Shown: positions 1-7,834 of the stretch, in pieces | How the letters are laid out: every line of letters starts with the position of its first letter | How positions within the stretch are numbered: position 1 is the first letter of the stretch | Origin: Lachnospiraceae bacterium UBA7188 | Lineage (GTDB): Bacteria; Bacillota; Clostridia; Lachnospirales; Lachnospiraceae | NCBI GenBank assembly: GCA_002490995.1 | Contig: DKVC01000111.1 | Coordinates: 1 to 26,560 of the forward strand | Direction: 5' to 3' | Length of the DNA: 26,560 nucleotides | Notes under the pieces: model-generated | The model's database searches: none | What the model was told of the DNA's origin: nothing | The model's input: only the letters and a program-made list of their open reading frames with translations | Program-made: the position numbers and the translations under genes

Positions 1-74
1 ATTAAATTACCATAAAATGATGATCTGTCCCTTTCATCATTCTGGATAAAATTTTCTTAAACAGGAGATTGTAT

Positions 75-3000
75 ATGCTTTTCATTCATCTTTTTGCTTT
101 ATTGGGAATCTTATTATTTGCCATCGCCTACATGGGCACTATTCTGAACAGAAAGCTGCCGAAATACTGTTTCTTTATCCTCTTCCTGGCAGCCTTTTCC
201 CTGCGCCTGCTGGCGGCCGCTCTGTCGAAGGGCTTCGATAATGACACGGCATGCTTTGCCGCATGGGCCGACAGAATTTATCAGGTGCGCCCGGGGGCTT
301 TCTATTCTCCGGATGTGTTCACGGATTATCCTCCCGGATATATGTATGTGCTGTGGCTGCTGGGCTGGATTCGGAATCTGTTCCGTCTGGAATACTATTC
401 CTTTGCCCATCTGATGCTGTTAAAGCTTCCTGCCATTCTCTGCGATATGGCATGCAGCGTGCTTCTTTTCCGGACAGCCGCCAAAAAACTGTCGGAAACA
501 AAAGCTTTTTTCCTGTGTCTGGCCTATCTGTTTAATCCGGCTGTCATCCTGAATTCCTCCGTGTGGGGACAGGTGGATTCCATCCTTGCGCTGATCACGG
601 CACTGATGTGTCTATATTTGGCTCAGGGCAGGATGTATGGTGCATATATTGTGTTCGGCCTGGGTATCCTGGTCAAACCCCATACTTTGCTGTTTACCCC
701 TGTGCTCCTGGCCGGTTTTCTGGATCATGTGCTGTTTAAGGATTTTCGCGGGAAATCCCCCGCAAAAAGTCCTGCCGCCCTCCGCGTCCACAATCTGGCC
801 CATAACTGCATACAAATACTGACGGTCATCATCGCCATGATCATCCTGTGCCTTCCCTTCGGTCTGGAAAATGTATGGAAGCAATACTTCAGCACGGTGA
901 CTTCCTATCCCTACGCCGCCGTAAATGCCTGCAATTTCTGGGGAATGCTGGGCTTAAACTGGATCAGTCAGGACAATACTTTTCTGGGGATTCCATACCG
1001 CATTTACGGATGGACTGCCATTGCGGCTGCTGTGGCAGGTGTGCTTATTTTAAGCCTGCGCAACCGTAAGCGACAGGAAAAATACCCTTTCTTGGGCGCC
1101 CTGATGATATTTTCCGTATACCTGTTTTCCGTCCGGATGCATGAGCGCTATCTGTTTCCGGGCCTTCTGCTGCTGATACTTGCCTATGTACTCAGGCCTT
1201 CCAGGCTGCTTTTTCTGTGTTATGCGGGATTTTCCGTCATGCATTTTTATAATGCGGCGAATGTACTGTTCTTCTATGACCCGTCCAATTATGACAGGCA
1301 CGCACCGGTTATTCTGTTCGTATCGGCCGGAATGCTGGCATGCTGGATTTTTTTGTTCCATGCTGCCCGTCAGTTATATGGCAAAAAAGCTGTTTACAAT
1401 GAAGAAGAAATGGCCGGAGACACCGCCCTGCTTTCTTCCCTGAGCGCGGCAGTGGGCAAAGCAGGGCTGGCCCCCCGTCCCTCCCGAAAAGAGATTCCTC
1501 TCAAAAAGGCTGATTTTATCTGCATGGCAGTCATCACCTCTGTATACACATGCTTTGCATTGTATGATCTGGGAGACCGTCAGGCACCTGTCACCGCATA
1601 TGACATGACGCAGGGCCAGTCGGTGGAATTTGAGTTCAGCTCCGCTTCCCCGGTATCCCTGTCTTACTATATTGCACCATGGCATGACAGAAAATTCACT
1701 CTGGAAGGGAAAATAACTCCGTCCGACGACTGGACTTCCTTTGGGGAAATTACTTTAAATAATGTCTTCACATGGCAGACTGTCAGTGTGGACACCGGTA
1801 TGCCTTATCTGCGGCTGACGCTGGAAGACGATCAGGCCTCTCTTCTGGAATTCGTGTTCCTGGACGGGGAAGGGAATGTTCTGATGCCGTCACTTGCTTC
1901 CGCTTACGGAAACCTTTTTGACGAATCCGATGTCTATCCGGAAGTCAGTACATATCGAAACAGCATGTACTTTGATGAAATTTACCATGGACGCACTGCC
2001 TATGAATTTATCCACGGACTTACTTCCTATGAAAATACCCATCCGCCTCTGGGAAAAATTCTGATTGCCCTGGGAGTGGCAATATTCGGCATGAATCCTT
2101 TTGGATGGCGCATTGTGGGTACCCTCTTCGGGATTGCAATGGTCCCCATGGTATATCTGTTCGCCAGAAAAATTTCAGGGGATACGCTGGCTTCTTCTTT
2201 TGCCTGTGTATTGTTTGCTTTTGATTTTATGCACTTTACCCAGACCAGAATTGCGACGATAGATGTATACATCACTTTCTTTGTCATCCTGATGTACTAT
2301 TTTATGTATCGATACAGCCAGATGAGCTTCTACGACACGGAGCTGAAACGCACGCTGATTCCTCTGGGCGCCTGCGGGGTCTGCATGGGACTGGGCATTG
2401 CAAGTAAATGGACCGGAGTGTATGCAGGCTGCGGTCTGGCAGTAATCTTCTTCGCCGTATTGTACAGAAGATACCGTGAATACGTTTACGCCTGTAAGGA
2501 ACCCTCAGGCAGCACGGAGGGCATCTCCCATAAATCCATCCAAAGGCTTTTTGCTCCCTGTACAAAGAATACCATCCTCTTCTGCCTGGTGTTCTTTGTA
2601 GCGGTACCTGCAGTGATTTACCTGCTCTCCTACATCCCCTTCCGGGATTATTCCGACAGGGGACTGATCAGCAGGCTGTTCTACAACCAGAATACCATGT
2701 TCAGCTACCACAGCGGCCTGGAATCCACACATGATTTCTCATCCCCCTGGTATGAGTGGCCCACCATAAAACGGCCCATCTGGTACTACTCCCGTATCGT
2801 CACACAGACGGCAACAGGCGGACTGCGTGAGGGAATCAGCGCCTTCGGCAATCCGGCAGTATGGTGGGCAGGCATTCCCGCATCCTTTTATATGGTTTAT
2901 CTGTGGCTGAAACAGAAGGACAGAACCGCCGCCTTCCTGATCACAGGATATATGGCGCAGTATCTGCCCTGGTTCTTTGTGACACGTATTACCTTTATTT

Positions 3001-3224
3001 ACCACTACTTCCCCAGTGTGGTATTTATCGTCCTGATGATAACGTACGGCTTCAGCCAGTGGAAAAAGTGCAGGACACGTACCGCGGTTATGGTGCTGTA
3101 TTGTGCGGCGGTTATCGGTTTATTCCTTCTGTTCTATCCCGTGCTGTCGGGAGCGCCGGTGGATGCGGCTTTCGTGGAAAAATATTTGAGATGGTTTCCC
3201 GGCTGGGTGCTGACAGCAAAATAG
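75..3224 (+). CDS. Double GT-C membrane glycosyltransferase (GT-C half fused to a PMT/GT39-like half)
   Basis: A 1049-residue polytopic membrane protein that probably transfers a sugar from a lipid-phosphate carrier at the outer membrane face. Residues about 1-430 form a GT-C fold with many hydrophobic helices. An acidic FDND motif (about 54-57) sits in the first extracellular loop, followed by YPPGYMYVLW. Residues about 505-605 are a soluble, beta-rich stretch. From about 630 a second GT-C unit starts with YFDEIYHGRTAYE and THPPLGK, the acidic DE (634-635) and loop pattern of the PMT/ArnT (GT39) family. Single-unit family members are roughly 450-700 residues, so this is a fusion of two enzymes with a domain between them. 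The ATG at 75 is chosen because AGGAG lies 7 nt upstream; an in-frame TTG at 69 has no suitable site. It converges on the gene at 3247 with about 22 bp between and no clear terminator. Substrate unknown. Confidence 0.85.
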   Translation: MLFIHLFALLGILLFAIAYMGTILNRKLPKYCFFILFLAAFSLRLLAAALSKGFDNDTACFAAWADRIYQVRPGAFYSPDVFTDYPPGYMYVLWLLGWIRNLFRLEYYSFAHLMLLKLPAILCDMACSVLLFRTAAKKLSETKAFFLCLAYLFNPAVILNSSVWGQVDSILALITALMCLYLAQGRMYGAYIVFGLGILVKPHTLLFTPVLLAGFLDHVLFKDFRGKSPAKSPAALRVHNLAHNCIQILTVIIAMIILCLPFGLENVWKQYFSTVTSYPYAAVNACNFWGMLGLNWISQDNTFLGIPYRIYGWTAIAAAVAGVLILSLRNRKRQEKYPFLGALMIFSVYLFSVRMHERYLFPGLLLLILAYVLRPSRLLFLCYAGFSVMHFYNAANVLFFYDPSNYDRHAPVILFVSAGMLACWIFLFHAARQLYGKKAVYNEEEMAGDTALLSSLSAAVGKAGLAPRPSRKEIPLKKADFICMAVITSVYTCFALYDLGDRQAPVTAYDMTQGQSVEFEFSSASPVSLSYYIAPWHDRKFTLEGKITPSDDWTSFGEITLNNVFTWQTVSVDTGMPYLRLTLEDDQASLLEFVFLDGEGNVLMPSLASAYGNLFDESDVYPEVSTYRNSMYFDEIYHGRTAYEFIHGLTSYENTHPPLGKILIALGVAIFGMNPFGWRIVGTLFGIAMVPMVYLFARKISGDTLASSFACVLFAFDFMHFTQTRIATIDVYITFFVILMYYFMYRYSQMSFYDTELKRTLIPLGACGVCMGLGIASKWTGVYAGCGLAVIFFAVLYRRYREYVYACKEPSGSTEGISHKSIQRLFAPCTKNTILFCLVFFVAVPAVIYLLSYIPFRDYSDRGLISRLFYNQNTMFSYHSGLESTHDFSSPWYEWPTIKRPIWYYSRIVTQTATGGLREGISAFGNPAVWWAGIPASFYMVYLWLKQKDRTAAFLITGYMAQYLPWFFVTRITFIYHYFPSVVFIVLMITYGFSQWKKCRTRTAVMVLYCAAVIGLFLLFYPVLSGAPVDAAFVEKYLRWFPGWVLTAK

Positions 3225-3246
3225 AATAAATCAGCCAGTTCAAGTA

Positions 3247-3771
3247 CTAAAGCACAAAATTCATTTGCTTCAGGTCAACACCCTCATGGATAAGCAGCCT
3301 GACTTTCCTCTCCAGGCCCCCGGCATATCCGGTAAGGCTTCCGTCTGTCCCTACCACGCGATGGCAGGGAATGATGATGGAAATGGGATTGTGACTTACC
3401 GCGCCTCCGACAGCCTGGGCAGACATGCTGTCCAAACCACGGGCAGCGGCAACTTTCTGTGCAATTGCCCTGTAAGTCGTCACTTTTCCGTAAGGAATCT
3501 CGCAGAGAAGCTTCCACACTTCTCTGCGGAATTCACTGCCCGCAGGTGCGGGCTTCAGTTCGCTGACGGAAGGCTTCTCCCCATGAAAATAGCGCTCCAG
3601 CCATTCTATTGTGTTCTTAAAAACCGGGGAATCCGCTTTTACAGTCACATCTTCCCGCCAGGAAACGGGAAAATACTTCTGCCCTTCCATCCATAGCCCG
3701 GCAAGCGCACCGTCCTTTTCCGCCAGTAAGAGCCGGCCTATGGGAGAATCATAATTAGTTATGTACATCAT
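3247..3771 (-). CDS. ogt: Methylated-DNA-[protein]-cysteine S-methyltransferase (Ogt/MGMT)
   Basis: Suicide repair protein that moves the methyl group from O6-methylguanine (or O4-methylthymine) in DNA to its own cysteine. The active-site motif IPCHRVVG (Cys about residue 136) is intact. Upstream are the family's helix-turn-helix elements (FRREVWKLLCEIPYGKVTTY) and the NPISIIIPCHR asparagine. With the start at 3771 the protein is 174 residues and begins MMYITNYDSPIGRLLLA, matching the usual family N-terminus. The frame stays open to a GTG at 3825, one base after the upstream stop, which would add 18 residues unlike the family. A TTG six codons into that extension has an AGAGG five bases ahead, so the start is uncertain. 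It follows the ACT-like gene and is probably co-transcribed with it. Confidence 0.92.
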   Translation of the reverse strand: MMYITNYDSPIGRLLLAEKDGALAGLWMEGQKYFPVSWREDVTVKADSPVFKNTIEWLERYFHGEKPSVSELKPAPAGSEFRREVWKLLCEIPYGKVTTYRAIAQKVAAARGLDSMSAQAVGGAVSHNPISIIIPCHRVVGTDGSLTGYAGGLERKVRLLIHEGVDLKQMNFVL

Positions 3772-3826
3772 ACCTTTTACACCGCTCCACAAACTCGTAT
3801 ACTTCAATCTTTCCTCTGTCTGCACT

Positions 3827-4285
3827 TCATGCCTGGTAGTCAGACGCTATGACTTCCCTGATGATCTCCTGCGCCCGCCCCGCATCTTCCACAGATGTAC
3901 CAATTACAAGCCTGTCTTCGCATCTGATATAGCGCTGCATGACAATGTCCACATCCTGTATGGCAAGACTGGAAATGAGCATGCCGATCCTGCGGGATGT
4001 CATCTGCCCATTCTCCAGATACAGCAGAACGATTTTACCGTTTATGCAGATATCCGTGTTGCTCAGTTCCCGGTTCAGCTGCTCCACAAACCGTTTTACC
4101 TTCCAGCGCTCCTCTTCCCTCATAACGATCGCAAGCCAGTCAATATTAATCGCCATACACTCACAGGGGATACCGCATTCCTCCAATACCTTAAAAATCT
4201 TCTGAACACTCTTCTCATCCCTTGCCAGTTTCCTTCGTTCAATTGTAATACGGAACGCATCTATCTTCTGAATCCTGTTTTTCAT
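3827..4285 (-). CDS. Small tandem ACT-like domain protein
   Basis: 152 residues with no catalytic motif. Two beta-alpha-beta-like halves can be seen: residues about 10-75 (FRITIERR...VQKIFKVLEECGIPCECMAI...WLAIVM) and about 80-150 (GKIVLLYLENGQ...IGMLISSLAIQDVDIVM...RLVIGTS). Both resemble the paired ACT modules at the C-terminus of aspartokinases, which bind small ligands such as amino acids. The kinase domain is absent. It may therefore be a free-standing sensor; this is inferred from the fold pattern only. The ATG at 4285 has GGAG six bases upstream. Its own promoter lies just upstream at 4321-4349, separating it from purF. The DNA-repair gene follows directly. Confidence 0.75.
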   Translation of the reverse strand: MKNRIQKIDAFRITIERRKLARDEKSVQKIFKVLEECGIPCECMAINIDWLAIVMREEERWKVKRFVEQLNRELSNTDICINGKIVLLYLENGQMTSRRIGMLISSLAIQDVDIVMQRYIRCEDRLVIGTSVEDAGRAQEIIREVIASDYQA

Positions 4286-4320
4286 TCATTACTCCAGCAT
4301 CTTTTATAAAAACCGGAGCA

Positions 4321-4349
4321 AGTATACCACAAATTCCGTGAAAAAGCAA
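4321..4349 (-). promoter_or_regulatory. Probable sigma-A promoter of the ACT-like/ogt pair
   Basis: Reading the minus strand, TTGCTT (4344-4349) and TATACT (4321-4326) are separated by 17 bases. The site lies between the purF stop and the ACT-like gene, so this pair need not depend on purF transcription. The -35 box matches four of six consensus bases. Confidence 0.55.
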
Positions 4350-4357
4350 TAATGGAA

Positions 4358-5779
4358 TCAAGTGTTCCTCTCCGAAAGCTTCTTCTCAAACCGATCTTTT
4401 CTCGTATCGGATGGAACTGCCGTTGGATATGCCCCGTCGAAGCATGCGCTGCAGTACCCGCAGTTTCCGATCAGCGAAGACAGTTCAGCCACCGGCAGAT
4501 ACCCCAGACTGTCGGCCCCGATGATCTCCGCCGTCTCCTCCACGGAATGATGGCAGGCAATCAGATGCTCCCGGGAATCGATATCCGTTCCGTAATAGCA
4601 GGGATGCAGAAAAGGCGGTGCGGATATGCGCATGTGAATTTCCTTTGCACCCGCCTCCCGCAGAAGCTTTACGATACGTCCGCTGGTAGTCCCCCGCACT
4701 ATGGAATCGTCTATCAGAACCACTCTCTTATCCCTGACGCTCTCCTCCACGGCACTGAGCTTTATCCGCACCTGATCCAGCCTGATATCCTGTCCCGGAG
4801 AAATAAAAGTCCGGCCGATGTATTTATTTTTGATCAGCCCTATGCCATACGGAATCCCGGATTCCATACTGAAGCCAAGAGCCGCGTCCAGCCCGGAATC
4901 CGGCACCCCGATCACAATGTCGGCAGAGACAGGATGCCTTCTGGCGAGAATCCTTCCCGCCTGAAGCCTGGCTCCATGCACCGGCACTCCGTCAATCACG
5001 GAATCCGGCCTTGCGAAATAAATGTATTCAAAAATACAGAGCTTCTTCTCCTTTTTTCCGCAATGCTCTCTCCGGGAAACAACTCCTCCAGGGCCGAACA
5101 CAAGAATCTCCCCGGGTTCCAGATCACGTACGAATTCAGCCCCTATGGCTTTCAGGGCACAGCTCTCAGAAGCGGCCACATACATACCATCAGGCGTCTT
5201 TCCGTAGCAGAGCGGCCGAAATCCGTAAGGGTCCCTGGCACAGATCAGCTTCTGGGAAGACATCAGAACCAGGGAATAAGCACCGTCCAGCGTATTCATG
5301 GCAGCGCTGAGGGCATCTTCGATAGAAGGTGTCCGCAGTCTCTCCCTGGTCACAATATAGGCGATGGTTTCCGTATCGCTGGTGGTATGGAAGATAGCGC
5401 CGGACAATTCCAGCATATTCCGCAGTTCCGCCGCATTGCTTAAGTTTCCGTTGTGGGCAAGGGCCATTTTTCCTTTCTGGTGATTCACCTCGACAGGCTG
5501 GCAGTTGTTGCGGTTATTGCCGCCTGTGGTCCCGTAGCGGACATGCCCCACTGCCATATTCCCTTTCGGCAGGCGGGAAAGCGTATCTCCGGAAAACACT
5601 TCGCTGACCAGCCCCAGGTCTTTATGCGAAGAAAACACCCCGTCATCATTCACCACAATGCCGCAGCTCTCCTGTCCCCTGTGCTGCAAAGCGTACAAAC
5701 CGTAGTATGCGGCTCCCGCCACATCCGCTTTCACAGGGCTGATAATGCCAAATACACCGCATTCTTCACGTAAACTCAT
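4358..5779 (-). CDS. purF: Amidophosphoribosyltransferase (glutamine PRPP amidotransferase)
   Basis: Catalyses the first committed step of purine synthesis: PRPP plus glutamine gives 5-phosphoribosylamine. The product of 473 residues starts MSLREECGVFGI. Cys7 is the Ntn-hydrolase nucleophile, so a six-residue propeptide would have to be removed, as in the Bacillus-type enzyme, which has a longer one. YYGLYALQHRGQESCGIV and HNGNL belong to the glutaminase domain. VVLIDDSIVRGTTS is the PRPP-binding loop. Cysteines in CIFEYIYFARPDS, HPCYYG and YCSACFDG match the 4Fe-4S ligands of Bacillus-type PurF. The start at 5779 is set by GGGAGG seven bases upstream and by homology; the frame is open to 5929 but that extension overlaps the terminator in the leader. 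No other purine genes adjoin it. A consensus promoter and attenuator precede it. Confidence 0.97.
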   Translation of the reverse strand: MSLREECGVFGIISPVKADVAGAAYYGLYALQHRGQESCGIVVNDDGVFSSHKDLGLVSEVFSGDTLSRLPKGNMAVGHVRYGTTGGNNRNNCQPVEVNHQKGKMALAHNGNLSNAAELRNMLELSGAIFHTTSDTETIAYIVTRERLRTPSIEDALSAAMNTLDGAYSLVLMSSQKLICARDPYGFRPLCYGKTPDGMYVAASESCALKAIGAEFVRDLEPGEILVFGPGGVVSRREHCGKKEKKLCIFEYIYFARPDSVIDGVPVHGARLQAGRILARRHPVSADIVIGVPDSGLDAALGFSMESGIPYGIGLIKNKYIGRTFISPGQDIRLDQVRIKLSAVEESVRDKRVVLIDDSIVRGTTSGRIVKLLREAGAKEIHMRISAPPFLHPCYYGTDIDSREHLIACHHSVEETAEIIGADSLGYLPVAELSSLIGNCGYCSACFDGAYPTAVPSDTRKDRFEKKLSERNT

Positions 5780-5850
5780 ATAGATACCTCCCATATAACC
5801 TGATTTTTCGGCATTCCTGCCAGTCTCCGCTCCAGATCGGCTATTACTCT

Positions 5851-5891
5851 GAAAAAGAGAAAACGCCCCTGACACATAAATGTCAAAGGCG
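5851..5891 (-). terminator. Intrinsic terminator (attenuator) in the purF leader
   Basis: On the minus strand, an 11-bp stem is formed by CGCCTTTGACA (5881-5891) and TGTCAGGGGCG (5864-5874) with a six-base loop, followed by TTTTCTCTTTTT. It lies after the purF promoter and about 70 bases before the purF start codon. It would therefore stop purF transcription unless an alternative fold prevents it. An upstream pair, TTTCCTGT (5941-5948) with ACAGGAAA (5904-5911), could be part of the control structure. Confidence 0.75.
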
Positions 5892-5983
5892 CCCTTGCCT
5901 GAATTTCCTGTTCTCCATATCATTCTCAATCAACCGCATTACAGGAAAGTGCTGCCTGCATGCCCTCGTCCTGTCCATGTTGC

Positions 5984-6012
5984 ATTATAACTTACAGGAA
6001 TCTGTTTGTCAA
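5984..6012 (-). promoter_or_regulatory. Perfect sigma-A promoter for purF
   Basis: Minus strand: TTGACA (6007-6012), 17-base spacer, TATAAT (5984-5989). Both boxes are exact consensus at the ideal spacing. The transcript would start near 5977, giving a leader of about 200 bases before the purF ATG. Such a strong promoter is consistent with control by premature termination. Confidence 0.85.
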
Positions 6013-6091
6013 TCCCTCTGTGCCTGGAAACACGTATTAACATTTTTTTGAAAACGAAATACTAACTTTTTCTGAATTTCGGCGTAAACTA

Positions 6092-6120
6092 TTGATGTCC
6101 GGGAAATTTTTGGCTATACT
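6092..6120 (+). promoter_or_regulatory. Promoter of the polysaccharide operon
   Basis: TTGATG (6092-6097) and TATACT (6115-6120) are 17 bases apart. It drives the plus-strand operon divergently from purF, with a predicted start near 6127 and a leader of roughly 30 bases. Confidence 0.65.
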
Positions 6121-6158
6121 ATTCATTAAAAATATAAGGACGCTTAAACCCAAATGTT

Positions 6159-6998
6159 ATGAAAACACCACTCGTATCCGTCATCATCAGGACATGCGGC
6201 CGTCCGCAGGTACTGGCCAACGCGCTGAAAAGCATCCAGGCTCAGCACTATCCTGCCATCGAAGTCGTTGTCATTGAAGACGATAAAAATATATCCGAAA
6301 AATATATACAGGAAAATTTTTCCACGTTGAATGTTTCCTACCATTGTACGAACCATAAATGTGGCAGGTGCAAATCCGGCAACCTCGGCCTTGAGCTGGC
6401 CAGGGGTGAGTATCTGAATTTCCTGGATGATGACGATATTTTGTTACCCAATCATGTGGAAACCCTTGTCAGGCGGCTTGAGGATACCCACTATTTTGCC
6501 GCTTACGCCATTGCGGAGGAGCACCAGATCGTAACCAGCAGAAGCTGCCCCCCCAGAAAACACGTTCGCCGCAGGCTGATCCGATATAAGCAGCCTTATA
6601 ACAGGCTGTTGCTTTGTTATATGAACTACATACCGATTCAAAGCATCATGTTCCACAGGAAGGTCTATGACGAGCTGGGCGGATTTGACGAACAGATGGA
6701 TCTGCTGGAAGACTGGGATTTATGGGTGAGGTACTCCGCCCATTACGATTTTCTGTATGTACCCACAGTGACCTCTGTTTATTACACCCCCTACAAGGGC
6801 CGGCAGAAACATATGCGGGAGCACGATATGCACGCTGCCATGGAGATGGCTCTGGAAAAATACCAGCATTATCACATGGACTTGTCCGCAGCTCAGATCA
6901 GCCGGGAAATGGACTATATCCTGAATACCTTCAATAAAAAAGGATTCCTGTTTTATATGCAGAAAATCAGGAATTATCTTTTATACCGCGATATCTGA
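6159..6998 (+). CDS. GT2-family glycosyltransferase
   Basis: A 279-residue cytoplasmic GT-A enzyme that should add one sugar from a nucleotide-sugar donor to a growing polysaccharide. The N-terminus LVSVIIRTCGRPQVLANAL is the nucleotide-binding strand. IEVVVIEDD and FLDDDD (Asp 90-93) supply the metal/donor-binding acidic residues, and LLEDWDLWVRY is the acceptor-side ED motif. No membrane segment is evident. It is a clear paralog of the second domain of the gene at 10388, sharing RTCGRP, GNL-LELA-G-YLNFLDDDD and LEDWD-WVRY. The ribosome site is weak (AAGGA 14 bases before the ATG). Its stop TGA is followed by the permease ribosome site within about 20 bases, so the two genes are coupled in one operon. 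Confidence 0.9.
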   Translation: MKTPLVSVIIRTCGRPQVLANALKSIQAQHYPAIEVVVIEDDKNISEKYIQENFSTLNVSYHCTNHKCGRCKSGNLGLELARGEYLNFLDDDDILLPNHVETLVRRLEDTHYFAAYAIAEEHQIVTSRSCPPRKHVRRRLIRYKQPYNRLLLCYMNYIPIQSIMFHRKVYDELGGFDEQMDLLEDWDLWVRYSAHYDFLYVPTVTSVYYTPYKGRQKHMREHDMHAAMEMALEKYQHYHMDLSAAQISREMDYILNTFNKKGFLFYMQKIRNYLLYRDI

Positions 6999-7025
6999 AT
7001 GCGGAAACAGACAGGAGCAGATGCC

Positions 7026-7826
7026 ATGAATGGTAAAAAGATAAATTTAAAGCGGCTGGCAGATGATGCCGCCTTTATCCGGCAGTTTGCCGTGGATGAT
7101 TTCAGGACAAAATACGCCGGCTCCGCCCTCGGCGGACTGTGGGCATTTCTGCAGCCCATTATCACCATAATTCTATATTGGTTCGTGTTTCAGCTGGGCT
7201 TCAAATCCCAGCCTGTTGCTGATTTCCCGTTTATTCTCTGGCTGATGATCGGGTTAATTCCATGGTTTTTTATCAGCGATGCCATTGTAAACGCCACAGC
7301 CTGCCTGATGGACTACAGCTATCTGGTCAAGAAAATCCTGTTTAACATCAATATTCTTCCCCTGGCCAAGGTATTGTCCACATTTTTTGTACAAATAGTA
7401 CTGATACTGTTCGCGCTGATCTGTTTTGCGATTGGCGGGCATCCTCCCGGGGCCGGCTGCCTGCAGGTGCTGATCTATCTGCTGTACATGTTCCTTCTGG
7501 CTGTCGGCATATCCTACACAACAGCTACCTTATATGTCTTCTTTAAAGACACCATACAGATCATCTCCATCGTAATCCAGGCAGTTTTCTGGCTGACTCC
7601 CATTGTATGGGATATCAATACCATGCCCGGCCCGGTTCAGCGCGCGCTGAAATTCAATCCGATCTACTACTGTATCAACGGTTTCCGCAGCGCATTTATC
7701 GAAAAGGGCTGGAACCATCCGGGTATCGGCATGACGATCTATTACTGGATATTCTGCCTGCTTGTACTTCTGTTTGGAGTCAGGCTCTTCGGCAGATGCA
7801 AAAATCATTTTGCAGACGTTTTATAG
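7026..7826 (+). CDS. wzm: Polysaccharide ABC exporter permease (ABC-2/Wzm type)
   Basis: A 266-residue inner-membrane subunit that forms the channel for a lipid-linked polysaccharide. The amphipathic N-terminal stretch FAVDDFRTKYAGSALGGLWAF and first helices (IITIILYWFVFQLGF) are typical of Wzm/TagG-type ABC-2 permeases. About six hydrophobic segments follow, including FWLTPIVWDI and the C-terminal YYWIFCLLVLLFGVRLFG. An in-frame ATG at 6999 exists, but the ATG at 7026 is preferred because AGGAG lies eight bases upstream and homology begins there. The ATPase gene starts eight bases after this stop. TagG, the teichoic acid exporter, is the main alternative identity; the neighbouring methyltransferase and the long ATPase favour a Wzm role. 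Confidence 0.9.
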   Translation: MNGKKINLKRLADDAAFIRQFAVDDFRTKYAGSALGGLWAFLQPIITIILYWFVFQLGFKSQPVADFPFILWLMIGLIPWFFISDAIVNATACLMDYSYLVKKILFNINILPLAKVLSTFFVQIVLILFALICFAIGGHPPGAGCLQVLIYLLYMFLLAVGISYTTATLYVFFKDTIQIISIVIQAVFWLTPIVWDINTMPGPVQRALKFNPIYYCINGFRSAFIEKGWNHPGIGMTIYYWIFCLLVLLFGVRLFGRCKNHFADVL

Positions 7827-7834
7827 AGGTTATC

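Noticed and set aside
4352..5443. Long plus-strand ORF (363 codons) over purF
   Set aside because: It is antisense to a fully convincing purF, has no ribosome site and its product is rich in Arg, His and Pro with no motif.
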